DNA of 64,000 nt, taken from positions 11,064,489-11,128,488 of the forward strand of contig NC_063259.1 of the NCBI RefSeq assembly GCF_019578655.1, given 5' to 3'. Every line of letters begins with the position of its first letter. The stretch's first letter is position 1. This DNA comes from Ricinus communis (Eukaryota > Streptophyta > Magnoliopsida > Malpighiales > Euphorbiaceae). The notes beneath the pieces were generated by a model. That model did not search any database. It saw only the letters and a program-made list of their open reading frames with translations, and was not told the origin of the DNA. Position numbers and translations under genes: made by a program. Positions 52,736-62,854 of this stretch are shown here, in pieces.

Positions 52736-52749
52736 TTAAGTGTGGGGTG
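52736..52749 (+). other. B2 polypurine tract
   Basis: TTAAGTGTGGGGTG, 3 nt before the 3' LTR. Confidence 0.8.
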
Positions 52750-52752
52750 ATT

Positions 52753-53620
52753 TGATATGCATCATATTATACCTATTTACATGCCTAATTGTTTACATTT
52801 TTGTGCATAGTTATCTCGTTTTATGCCAGAATCATCTGTCTTTTGGTTCCTTTCACGTTTTAGGTCTTTTGCTGAAGGAATTATATAGGCAAAAATGATT
52901 TGCTGAATGAGGGTTAGGTTTTCTGACTTGATTTCCATTATACAAGCTTAGACCATTTTCCTCCAAACTTCAATACTCGACCTTAGAAGATCATTTCATC
53001 TATTGAAGGAAGGATTACAACTATTTTAACATCAAATAAAACATCAAGACAAGATTTGGGAGCATTCAAGAGGCAAATTAGGGTTTACTATTCTGAATTG
53101 GGGAATTTAGGGTTTCTCATCCAACTTGAAGAAGAAGGGTGTACATGCCTTTAATTTACTTTTCTGAATCTATTCTTTACTTTGTGTTGCTTATTAGTAT
53201 AAGTAACTAAATTTGTCAAACCCATTGGGGTTCCTAAGTTGTTGGATTGATTTTAATGTTTATAAGATTTTGATTATTAATGCTTGTCTCTTCTTGCTTT
53301 CATTATAAATGAGAAATCACTTTATTCATGAGACATTGTGAGTTGTGGTATTTAGATTGCTTCATGTAATTGAAAAATTCATTTAGTAATTGGAAATTTG
53401 AATAGCAAGAACTGGTTAATAATCACTTAGAGATAAGGGTAATTGGCTAGCCGGATTAAGAATTAACAAAGCTTAATAGAGGCGGGTTAAACCTTAATGC
53501 TAATCGAATAATCGATCGTTAGAAAAAGATTCCAACTTTAGGTTATTAGGTTTAGGAATTCGGTTATCTCGAGAGGGAGACCGAATTCAGTTAAGAATTT
53601 GTCCACGGGTAATTGCAATT
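52753..53620 (+). repeat. B2 3' LTR, internally deleted and truncated
   Basis: Starts TGATATGCATC. After CACGTTTTAGGT it jumps to CTTTTGCTGAAGGAATTATA, losing roughly 280 bp including the whole palindrome array. It stops at GGGTAATTGCAATT (53620), about 300 bp short of the LTR end, and joins F2 integrase. Confidence 0.85.
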
Positions 53621-53770
53621 GGGAAGTTCAAACCGAATTGGGAAGGCCCGTACTTGATAAAAAAAATCTTGTCCAAAGGTGCTGTTAAGATCTCAAACCT
53701 GGAGGAGAATGAGCTCACCGAACCATTCAACTTAGATCATCTCAAGAAATAATATGTACAAATAATAAAA
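53621..53770 (+). pseudogene. F2 integrase C-terminus
   Basis: GKFKPNWEGPYLIKKILSKG then VKISNLEENELTEPFNLDHL and a stop at the codon after KK. It keeps the Trp that is a stop in F1. Confidence 0.75.
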
Positions 53771-53789
53771 GATAAATAAATAATAGAAA

Positions 53790-54810
53790 AAAAGCCTGCT
53801 GATCGGTAAACCTAAAAAGGCTAATTAGGCAAATGTCAGGGCAAAAGAAAAAAAATAATCAGCTAAAAGATCTGAAAAGACTGGCTGATAATAGGAGTTA
53901 TATCTTAATAAATAAAAAATGTACCCATTTAGGCTTTTACAAAATGAATAAATTTTAGAATTATTATCAAATATATGTATGTCTGTTTATCATTCTACAA
54001 ATTAACTTAAAGAAAAGTAAAGCTAAAAGTTCTAAGCAAAATAAATGAGATCTAAAAAGAAGCATAATTTCTATCTTTTTCTTCTCTTCACATCTGCATC
54101 CTTAGATAGAGTAACTAGTTCTTGAGCCCTCTTGAATCAGGCAAAGCTAGGAGAAATGGAAATCTGGAGCTAAACCCAAGCCTTAAAGTTGTCATCAGTG
54201 ATCAGATCCCCCTCGAAGTCATGGTTTAGCTCTATATCTCGACGGGGCACAGTCTCTTGATCTTATCCGGGAAATCCTGTCTGAGTGGGGAAGCCTTCAA
54301 ATTCAAGATGGAATTCCAAGATTCGTTGCTTTTGCCCATATTGGAGGTAAAGTTTTGAAGGTGTGTAAAAAGTGGATGCTTGTAGTTTAGGTAAAGGTAT
54401 GCAATCACCATACACCATGAGTGTGACATGCTTGATTCTCCACCAAGGGCAAGTCCAGCAAATGAGTGTGTTCGAAATGCCTTTCATCTAGGAGATCTAG
54501 CCATCATGACCCCGCAAGCTAACAAAGGTTGAGTTTGCATGTGCTTCACCTCGCACTTGTCGATATTCATTAGAATGGTTAGTATATGAAGCTTCTTCCA
54601 CAGCCAAATATGTAAAAAGAGAAAATAAGATGGAAAATGGAAAGAAGAGAAAGAAAACAAAGAAAGAAGCAAAGCTGAAAACCCAAAAAGGGTGGCATAG
54701 GAAAAAATAAATTCTGCTAAGTCGAAAACTCGAAAGGATGGGTTAGGCAAGAGTTAAGATCAATCTTGCTAAGCTAAAAACTGGAAAGGGCAGCTTAGGC
54801 AAAAGAATGA
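53790..54810 (+). repeat. F2 degenerate hairpin repeats
   Basis: Same units as F1 28465-29495; three consecutive ones at about 54670-54800 (AAGCTGAAAACCC..AGGGTGG, CTAAGTCG..GGTTAGG, CTAAGCTA..CAGCTTAGG). Confidence 0.5.
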
Positions 54811-55428
54811 AAATAGTAAAAGAAAAGAGATTTAGTTGTGTATCTGTAAGAGAACAAGGCCGCCAGCAAACCGTTGATGGATTTTATACATGTCTAATCC
54901 AATGATGGTTTTAGCCAAGATGACTGGAACTTATTTGCTCCATGCTCCACCTAGTTGATGATATCATCAATTATGATATCTCCCTCTCCCTAAAGAGAAA
55001 TCAGCAAAAATTGGACAGGAAGGCAAAAGTCTAGCATCCGTAGGCGTGCCCTTTTCTTTCTTCTCAGAGCAAGAAATCAACAAAGTAAGGGTAATATACT
55101 CACCAACAGAATGGAAAAGTACTTCAGCTAGGGGCATATCAAACAATTCTACCAGTCTGCAAGGAAAGGGCTCATTGAGTTTTGGTAGGGAAATGGGATG
55201 CCTAGAATCCATGGGAATGCCAAGAATAGTAGAGAAATCTTTAATCATGGAACATAGCTCCTGTCCATTAAATTTTAAGGCATGATCCCTTGGGCACCAA
55301 AAGTTGATAGTAGAATGGAGGAACCCATAATCAAGTCTAGTGTGTTGCATGGCCTTGAAAGGTAAAAGATGGAATTTCCCCTGTTTAATCCATTCATCAC
55401 CTATTAGGGTTTTGAGGAGAGTTTGCAA
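54071..55428 (-). pseudogene. F2 antisense extra ORF (DUF7745-like)
   Basis: The open first part (55428-54967, 153 codons) reads MQTLLKTLIGDEWIKQGKFH, LDYGFLHSTINFWCPRDHAL and KFNGQELCSMIKDFSTILGI. The part past the hairpin region (54487-54263) reads HVTLMVYGDCIPLPKLQAST then FYTPSKLYLQYGQKQRI, and the frame continues to a basic VKRRKR end with TAG at 54071. CTCCTAG|ATG at 54488 on the minus strand is a usable splice acceptor, so the hairpin region may be an intron. More complete than F1. Confidence 0.55.
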
Positions 55429-55504
55429 GCTTTTGGCATTTTTTGAGACATCTTTTTGGATTTTTGAAGTGTGAAATCACATGTGAGGAAGTAAGGGGGG
55501 TCAT

Positions 55505-55519
55505 GGATATATATAGGCC
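55505..55519 (-). promoter_or_regulatory. Possible TATA box of the F2 antisense ORF
   Basis: Minus strand GGCCTATATATATCC, about 80 nt upstream of the ORF; same in F1. Confidence 0.35.
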
Positions 55520-56639
55520 TCACATCAGTGTCCGATTCGGACTCTGCAACTGCAAAGTTGAGTTAGTTGAGCATACAGCCGATCAACTGTATGACCTCTT
55601 ACTGCAATCTTTGGCCAGTTTCGATAATTTTTTTGGATGCTAATTTGGTTTTCGATGCACATAAGCTCATACAAATGCAATAATAAAGAGAAATGAGCAA
55701 AATAGAAGCAAATTCAAAATCCAAAATCATGATTTAATATCTTTGAAAATTTCAAAAGTTTATAAGAGTTCTAAAAATTAGAAGTTTTACAAGCAATGAT
55801 AAAAGAGTCAAAAGATGATCAGAAGTTGGGATTTGCTCTGAATCCTCCATCCCATTGTCCGAGTCAGTGTCAATCCCCTAGGCCCACAAGGCCGATAGTT
55901 GAAGTGTTAGAGTGTCGATCTAACATTGTTAAGTGTCGATCTGACGCTGCCAGTCATCCATTTTCCCTTGAAAGTCCTCATGGTCCCTTACAGGAAAACT
56001 CTAAAGGAGATTAGTTAGTGAATTTTATACATGCATACATCGATACATATTATATTACATAAGTCATTTTTTTGCCTGCTAGTCCTTACCGAGGATAAAG
56101 AATTACCTCCTTGAGGCACCAACCAACCAATATACATACTCGAACTGATCTATCTAAACTTTTGTATGCATAATATGTCATTAACACTTTAGGAAATCAA
56201 GATGTGAAAACACACAAGAGATAGTAACTTACATGTGTGCAAGTACTTGGAGTAAACTCTAGAAGGAGGCAATGTTCCATGGCAAGTCGTTGTTCCAGCA
56301 CACCATAAGTCTCTAATATGAGACCATCATATTTGGAGAGAATGAAATACTCCTCGGAACCACATCAGACGTGGTTATTGGAGTTTCCTTGGACACAGCA
56401 CTAGCGAAGGAGCCTGTAATATGGGAAGGCCTGGAATGACGGGCAGACCGCCCTTCAATTGGCTCACAAGCAGTAAGAGCCTGGTGCAGGAACTATAAAT
56501 AAAATGATTAGGAAAGCGGGATACAAAAGGGGAATTCCAAGTAAACCCGGGAAAATACTTGAGCTACAACATTATCACCTAAAGGCATAACCCCCAACAT
56601 TTGAGGGATGAATGAAGTAGAGTCTATCCACCGAGATTG
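55520..56639 (+). mobile_element. F2 gene-free stretch
   Basis: Matches F1 to about 56155; 56156-56650 is unique to F2 (F1 has a shorter unrelated piece). No gene seen. Confidence 0.4.
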
Positions 56640-57850
56640 GATATGAGATATTTGGGCTCATCTTACCCTATCAAACACTCTGCTAGCTCTTCACCAGCAA
56701 GATCTACTATTCAAAACATAAAAGAGGAGATGATAATGGATTTCAGCGCCTATTGGGGCCTTACTTCTAGCCATAGATCTTCTCTCTTAGGTACCACGCC
56801 CTACATGTTGGTCCGATCAACAGGATCCTCCTCTACTCAAGGTCAGCTACAGATAGCATGTGGGGGTCCCATTAGCAGCGCTCCCTTAACCAATCACCTC
56901 AAATCTGCAAACTAGAAAGGTAAGTAACTATATAAATGAAGTATGAATATGACTAATAAATTGTGTTTACCTTGTCCCAGCTCAATGTGTTGATCCATAT
57001 GTGGTACACGTGAACTTGAGCCCACTCTAATCTGACGGTCCTGCTTAAACCCGAGCACTCAAGCAACGAAAAACCCATGAGGTGCAGATGAGGTGAGAGC
57101 TACCAAAATACCGATCTCCATGGCCTAAACTTGTAAATTAAAAATTAGCATTCATTGTATTTATAAAGGATACTAAGGAAAATAAGTCAAAGCATAACTT
57201 ACATGGATCGTTTACTAGAAACCGTAGATCCTCTTGCTGCCTCGGATAGTAACGTCCATTTGGTGATACAAGTACGCCAAAGCTGCAGATCCCCAGTTGT
57301 AGGAGGAGACCTGATCCAAATGGGGATAGGTAGTGAAATTTTAGTGAATTCCATGAATCACTGAACAAAGTCATATCTAAGAGGTACACCAAAAAGGTTC
57401 GGGCCCTTTGATTGACCTCTCGACCATTCCGAGGAACAAAGCCCCAGTAGTGGAGGGGAATGCTCTGATAAGCAATGCAATGTGACTTCTTGGATGTCGG
57501 TAAGAAACCGAGCAGATCAGTTATGTAGCGCTCTTGGATGTCGAAACACTAATCATGGATCGCAGAATAGGCACGGGCGTTTTAGAAAAGTTGATGCTTG
57601 TGATAACGAAAAAGGAAAGAAGGGACAGTGTCAGCTCATTGACTGAGGTGTGTAAACAAAAGTATGATCGATCCTCTTGGTGACTGGTGAGGGTGTGGCT
57701 ACGAACCGATGAAAGCAGGTATCTTTGATCCTAGCCTGCACCAAGATAGAGAGCTTCTCGAACCACTCAAGAGCACCATAAAAATTTCCAACACATCGGA
57801 TCGACACAACATCATCCTGGAAAGTTAAATACATAGGAATGAAGTTTAAG
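56640..57850 (-). pseudogene. F2 antisense plant-mobile-domain (PMD) remnant
   Basis: Minus strand from 57834: GNFYGALEWFEKLSILVQAR then TCFHRFVATPSP, and from about 57470 HYWGFVPRNGREVNQRARTF followed by LVYLLDMTLFSDSWNSLKF. The RARxxLxYLxxxxLFxD pattern and the W..L...AR N-terminal region resemble the plant mobile domain found in MAIN/MAIL proteins and in extra ORFs of Tat-type elements. Possible further exons: VHVYHIWINTLSWDKG with a GTAAAC donor (about 56970), and an acceptor TTTGCAG at about 56910. Frameshifts and gaps between parts. Could be the 5' half of the antisense ORF or a separate gene fragment. Confidence 0.45.
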
Positions 57851-58294
57851 CCAAGAAATTACCTTTCCAACGAACAAAATTGCCCGGAGGGGGTTCAATC
57901 TTGCCAAAAGGGAAATTTCCTCTCCCTTCATAAGTCCAAGATTGTTTTTGTAAAAAATTAAAGGAGAAGACTCCCAATTCGGTCCAATTGGGGTACGTCC
58001 AGCAGATCTTGTAGAAGAGCTTTCAATTTTAGAATTGATTTCGTGGAATTTGGTTAAGAAGTGGAGGAGAAATCACAGAAAGAGTGAAAAAAGGGTTTAA
58101 GATAAAATGTATAAAAAAATAGATGAGGTGAATGAAGTATGGATATGAGGATATATATATATATGTCTTCCAACGCAGGAAGTTCTAATCAAAAGTACTT
58201 GGAAATAGAAAATTACCAAATTGACCTAAAGTGGTGAATTGTCTCCTAAAATGGAAAATAGCTATAGGGAAGTCTCTGTAATCATGAGATTAAC
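57851..58294 (+). mobile_element. F2 gene-free stretch
   Basis: AT-rich; (AT)n at 58154-58164; no gene seen. Confidence 0.35.
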
Positions 58295-58450
58295 GAGCGT
58301 GGTTCCTAATTCAATGGGCATGGTTCTTAGATCAAAGAGCGTGGCTCCCAAATTAGGGAGTATGGTGCGAAGTCCTCAATCTAAGTAGGCAAAGTCCTCA
58401 TCCCAAGCGGGCAAAGCCCTCAAATTAAGCAGGTGAAGTCCTCAAAAGTC
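58295..58450 (+). repeat. Minisatellite near the F2 3' end
   Basis: Imperfect units of about 22-25 bp: GAGCGTGGTTCCTAATTCAA and relatives, then AAGTCCTCAATCTAAGTAGGC, AAAGTCCTCATCCCAAGCGG, AAAGCCCTCAAATTAAGCAG. Short tandem units before the 3' LTR are common in Tat elements. Confidence 0.55.
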
Positions 58451-58609
58451 TAAGTGGGTGTGATCCCACATCGAATCAATGATCAAAAGTCAAGCTTACA
58501 AGGAGTGGTTTCTACAGCTCACAAGGATATCCTTCTGTTGTATCATTGATTTTCATGATTTGTCTTAATTTATTTAAACACATTGCATGCTTCTAAAACT
58601 AAGGGCATC

Positions 58610-61130
58610 TGTCAGCATCCATTTTCCGGATCTAGATATTGAGAGAATTACAGAAAATCCTGTGATGAAAATTATTGCCTTCTCGGGTATCTAAAGACGA
58701 AGGACGGATGAATAAGAGGTTAGGGTTGAGGTTAATCCAACCAAAATTGCCTTTTAGAAAAATCAATTTGGAGTTAATTATTAATAAAAATAAAGTTTGA
58801 GGGTCAAAACGATGGATTTTTCAAAATCAGGGACTTGGTTTAAATTTTTGCCAAACTTCCCATGTGTAAAGCTAATTGGCTCTACACAATATTGATTTAG
58901 GTTTTCTCCTTCGAGTCATTTTTTCTTGAAGTTTTTACATCCAAATACAGATTCTAGAAGGTAATTGACGATAATTATGGATTTTTAATAATAATTATTG
59001 AAATGTTAAAATATTAAACATGGATTTTTATCATCTTTTCTTTTTAAAAAATTTGAGATTATCTTATCTATCATTTCCTTTGAAACCCTACCTCTATAAA
59101 TAGGTGCCTAGGGTTTTGAGGGAAAAAAATAGGAGAGCAACTAGAGAGAAAAGTGACAAAAGTTAAAAGCGATTTGAGAAGAGAGAAAAATTTATGTTCA
59201 TTATTAGGGAGAAGGTTTAAGTCACTAAGAAAGAAGGCCACTAAAAAAGAATTAATTTTTGGAAACCTTTTTTAAGTCGACAAAAGCTTTTCCAATACCA
59301 TATCCAGCACTAGATTCCCAACCATTCTTCGATTCAACTACTTCTTCATCACCTGAGACTTGTAGAACCATCAACTGTGGTGACAATCTAAGGGTTCCCC
59401 AACATGCATCCATCAAAATCGCTCTAAACTGGTTTTCTTGCTTTTTCATATTTTTTTATGTTTTTCCTGAGAAACATGATTAGGTTTACTTTTATTATTT
59501 TATTTTTATGATTAATATGATTAGATTAGGATTTCTTATAAAACTACATCTTATTGATTTATCGGGTTTTGGAATCCGATAATAAGAACATTTGGGTTTT
59601 GAAAATGATAATATGCTAGCATTAGAGTTTTGAATTTGATTAATCACATGCATAGGATTATATGATTAGATTTTTATTTTCATCTTTGTATTATTAGGAT
59701 TATATGATTAATCTACCATCTTTGTTTACTATGTTTTCAGCTTTTAGGGTTTTGTGTATGTTGTTAAGGTTTCTCACTTAATCGATTATAATTTGCTATT
59801 ATTATTTCATTTTTATTTTATTTCTTTCATATTCTAATCAATTTTTACCCTATGTGCATGTTGAAAATCGGCTCTAGGACGTGAGGAATAGACAAAAAGT
59901 AAAAAAAGCTAGCCTGGATATCCGAGAGCCGATCGACTCAAAGTAAAGCCAATTGGCTCTATGTTTATAACCGATCAACCCTACACTTCTTGGCCTCAAT
60001 TTTTTGTGTTTTGTAAGTTTTGATGCATTTTCATCGATTTTGTGTACTATAGTTACGTTTTATGGCTTTTTTTTATAATTTTAGTTGTAGACTGGGTTGT
60101 AATAGCTAGATTTATCTTTATGTTTTCTATTCTTGTTTGTTTCATGGCTTAATGTGTAATAAATAATTGCAATATGACTACCTAATTAAAAAATGACATA
60201 TAGACTTTAGGTTAAAAAATTGGACCCAACATGAAAATTGTAGTCCAATAGGTTAATCAATATTAATTGGGCTTAAGTTCTTAAATCGAAATAGATTTAA
60301 TGGGCTTTACCATATTTTAGTTAGGATTGGTTATATTAGAAATAGGTTCACATAGAATGGGTATTATCATAATAAGTAGTCCATTAGGATTAAAGATTGG
60401 AAGTCAAAGCATAATAATTTAAATTCACCAAATATTAATATATTATATTATTGGATAATATTAAATTAGATGATACTCATATTATTAGGTTATTAAAATA
60501 TATAGTCAAATGCTTAATTTAACATCGAAAATATTTATTTACTAAAATACCTTTAAAAATAATTGAAATTAAAATTAAAAAATTACCGGCATTGCAAATA
60601 CATAACAATTTAATATGCTAGATGAACATTTTTTATATACAATATGATTCATTTTATTATACATATATTTATTATATATACATGAACATCATATGCATAT
60701 TTCATGAGTACTATTGTTACTGATGATGAACATTTTTTATATTTATCCAATGCACATTCATCAAAGTCAAAATTGGTTCGGTTCTGAAGAAAATTGGGCA
60801 TTGGACCGACTGAATATAGACAAGGAAAAAAAGCTATATGATGAACCCGTTCACTAACCGGTTTAGAGGAAACAATTAGGCCATAGCCGGTTGTAAGACC
60901 GATTGAACCTTGAAGAAAATATGAACTTGAGTGAAAGCACTCAACTAATGAGGAGAGGGCGAGATAAGAATAAACAGAAGGCGACTAACCAATCTCTTTT
61001 TAAGAAAAAACTAGATGCCAGGAGATGTTTGATTCGTAAGGCGGGGAAGAGGGCTAGAAAAACAAAATCGATAAATTCAGTGATGATGAACATAATATAT
61101 ATGAATGGTAATCAAAAAGCATGATATATA
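58610..61130 (+). repeat. Probable F2 3' LTR, right end not determined
   Basis: Preceded by AAAACTAAGGGCATC (weak polypurine tract) and starting TGTCAGCATCCATTTTCCGG. It has a plausible promoter (TATAAATAG at 59095-59103) and a leader with AG-rich then T-rich sequence, but no second LTR is available in the window for comparison, so the boundaries are inference. Long AT-rich tail; no coding sequence that I recognise. A 73-codon basic open frame at 60903-61124 matches nothing I know. Confidence 0.35.
59095..59103 (+). promoter_or_regulatory. TATA box in the probable F2 LTR
   Basis: TATAAATAG in CCTCTATAAATAGGTGCC, followed by a purine-rich leader. One of the best TATA contexts in the window. 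Confidence 0.4.
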
Positions 61131-61194
61131 TATGAATAATAATTAAATGAATAATTTAGACTTACAATCAATTAATCACAATAACTATTCAAAA

Positions 61195-62854
61195 TTGTGC
61201 ATGACACGTGCATAACAGATATATGACTTTAACTCACAGCTTTGACGACCTCCTAGCTCTACTTTGATGCCTCAGGTGGAGCGAGTCGAACTAACGGGTT
61301 TATCTAATCACGGAAAACAATTTATCAATAACGCTGAAATAGTTGACAATTAACCTTAGATCTAGATTCCTAGGACTGACTGTCTAAAATCTCAACTCAG
61401 AAGAATTTTACCAAAATTTCGGAAGAATCTCCCCTACAATACGGACATTTACCCCTGAAAAACGGGTCTAGGACCTGCCAGAAAACACTTCAAATATTTG
61501 AAAATTTATTTAAATGGGAGTCGGGTCCCCAAGACATCACTATTTTTCCCGACTCCGTCACACAGCACAAAACATGACCTAAGGCAGGCAGTCTGACAAA
61601 TAATTATTTTGACTCATAATATATTTTCAAAAGCTCAACACAATTCAACAAATACATAAATTTATCAAAGAATTATAAAATCAACTGGCCAGAGCAATTA
61701 CTGAGACGCTTGATTGCTCGGTCGACTCGTCTCCAGTCGCCGGAGTCCGATAGACGATCCAAACACACCAGCGGACTCGAAACAAAGCGCTGATGACGAT
61801 CCCCGCTTTTGATTTTCCAATCCGACCCCCGATCATCTAGAGATATTTACGGACGATCTCGACCGTCGATTTACAAACATAGCCCGATCGCCGCGAAACC
61901 GATGCCATTGCGAAGCTTGAGCTGAGGCGAAACCGATGCCATTGCGAAGCTTGAGCTGGAGCTCACCGAAAAAGCTAAAAAATGCCACTGCCAACACCTC
62001 CTGGAACTCCATTCGCCAGCCACTAAAGTCGATGTTGCCACTGCCAAAAGGAAGCTCTCATCGAGGGGAGTCGATTGCCACTAGAATCAGCCGGCAAGGT
62101 CGCCGGAAATGCACGGAATGGCGTCCGAAAGCTGCTACCCCTTCGCGCGATTCCGGCTGGTGCCGCCACCATTGCACTCGTCGACCCGTCTGGCCACGCC
62201 ACGCCTTCCTCCTTCTTCTTCCCCGGCTTCCTCTCTCTCTCCCCCAATTCTTTTCTTCTTTTCTTCATCTCTATATTGACTTTTGGTCCCTTAAATTTTC
62301 TTTCTTACCTTTTGGTCCCTCAACTTTTTTAATTACAACAATTTTGTCCTGCAAAATTTCCAATTAACCCTTAAACTTTTCTTTAGCTTTTCAATTAAGC
62401 CTCTAACTATTTAATTTGGACCAAATTAAAATTATTGAAAATATATAAATACATATACACCCTTGCTTTTAAATGTAAAATTACCAAAAAGCCATTGCCA
62501 ACATATTTAATTACAAAAATACCGAACATACAAATTTCCATTAAAATCCCATAATAATAAAATTATACTTTTAATCCTCATCTCAAAATAAATTTCCAAT
62601 TTAGTCCTAACACACAATTAATTTAATTAATCAATTTGCTAACTATTTTCCAACTTAAAATTTAATACTAGTAGCTAATTAAAATACCAATTTTCCCAAA
62701 AGTATTTTTATAAAAACATCCTTTATTTGTCTAACATAAAAATTCAAAATTCCATTTAAATCATTCCAATTTAAACCATGTAAAATAAAGTAAAATTTAT
62801 TTAAATAAAAACTCATTTATCAATCATTATTAATGGAAAATTCCGGGTATTACA
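61195..62854 (-). repeat. J: chromovirus-like LTR, minus strand
   Basis: Minus strand starts TGTAATACCCGGAATTTTCC, the usual opening of many plant chromovirus (Tekay/Galadriel type) LTRs, and contains characteristic low-complexity phrases (GAGGGACCAAAAGGTAAG). The far end is placed near 61195 from similarity of style only. No internal sequence or target duplicate found, so it may be a solo or truncated LTR. Short open frames inside (61936-62367 and others) look accidental. Confidence 0.45.
61893..61960 (-). repeat. 34-bp tandem duplication in LTR J
   Basis: Two adjacent copies of a unit starting GCGAAACCGATGCCATTGCG, differing only at the end (CTGAG against CTGGA). Confidence 0.8.

Larger units (their letters stand above)
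43886..53620 (+). mobile_element. B2: Athila-like LTR element, pol-less, duplicate of B1
   Basis: Same order of parts as B1 but without nested insertions, and with a complete 5' LTR. The 3' LTR has an internal deletion and is truncated at 53620, where it joins F2 integrase. Left target duplicate TATGT. Confidence 0.88.
53621..58609 (+). mobile_element. F2 right part: Tat/Ogre-like element interior
   Basis: Integrase end, hairpin repeats, antisense DUF7745-like ORF, antisense plant-mobile-domain remnant and a minisatellite, followed by a probable 3' LTR at 58610. Compared with F1, the RNase H end and flanking sequence (27770-28290) were deleted together with the end of the B2 LTR. Confidence 0.65.

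Noticed and set aside
3508..53620. B1 and B2 as two independent insertions of the same family
   Set aside because: They share target site, target duplicate, flanking F sequence and an early gag stop codon.
60903..61124. Small basic protein gene (73 codons)
   Set aside because: No recognisable motif, no promoter context and no second copy to compare; too short to support alone.
61936..62367. Host gene in the GC-rich part of LTR J
   Set aside because: Overlapping open frames on both strands without recognisable domains, inside an LTR-like sequence and over a 34-bp tandem duplication.
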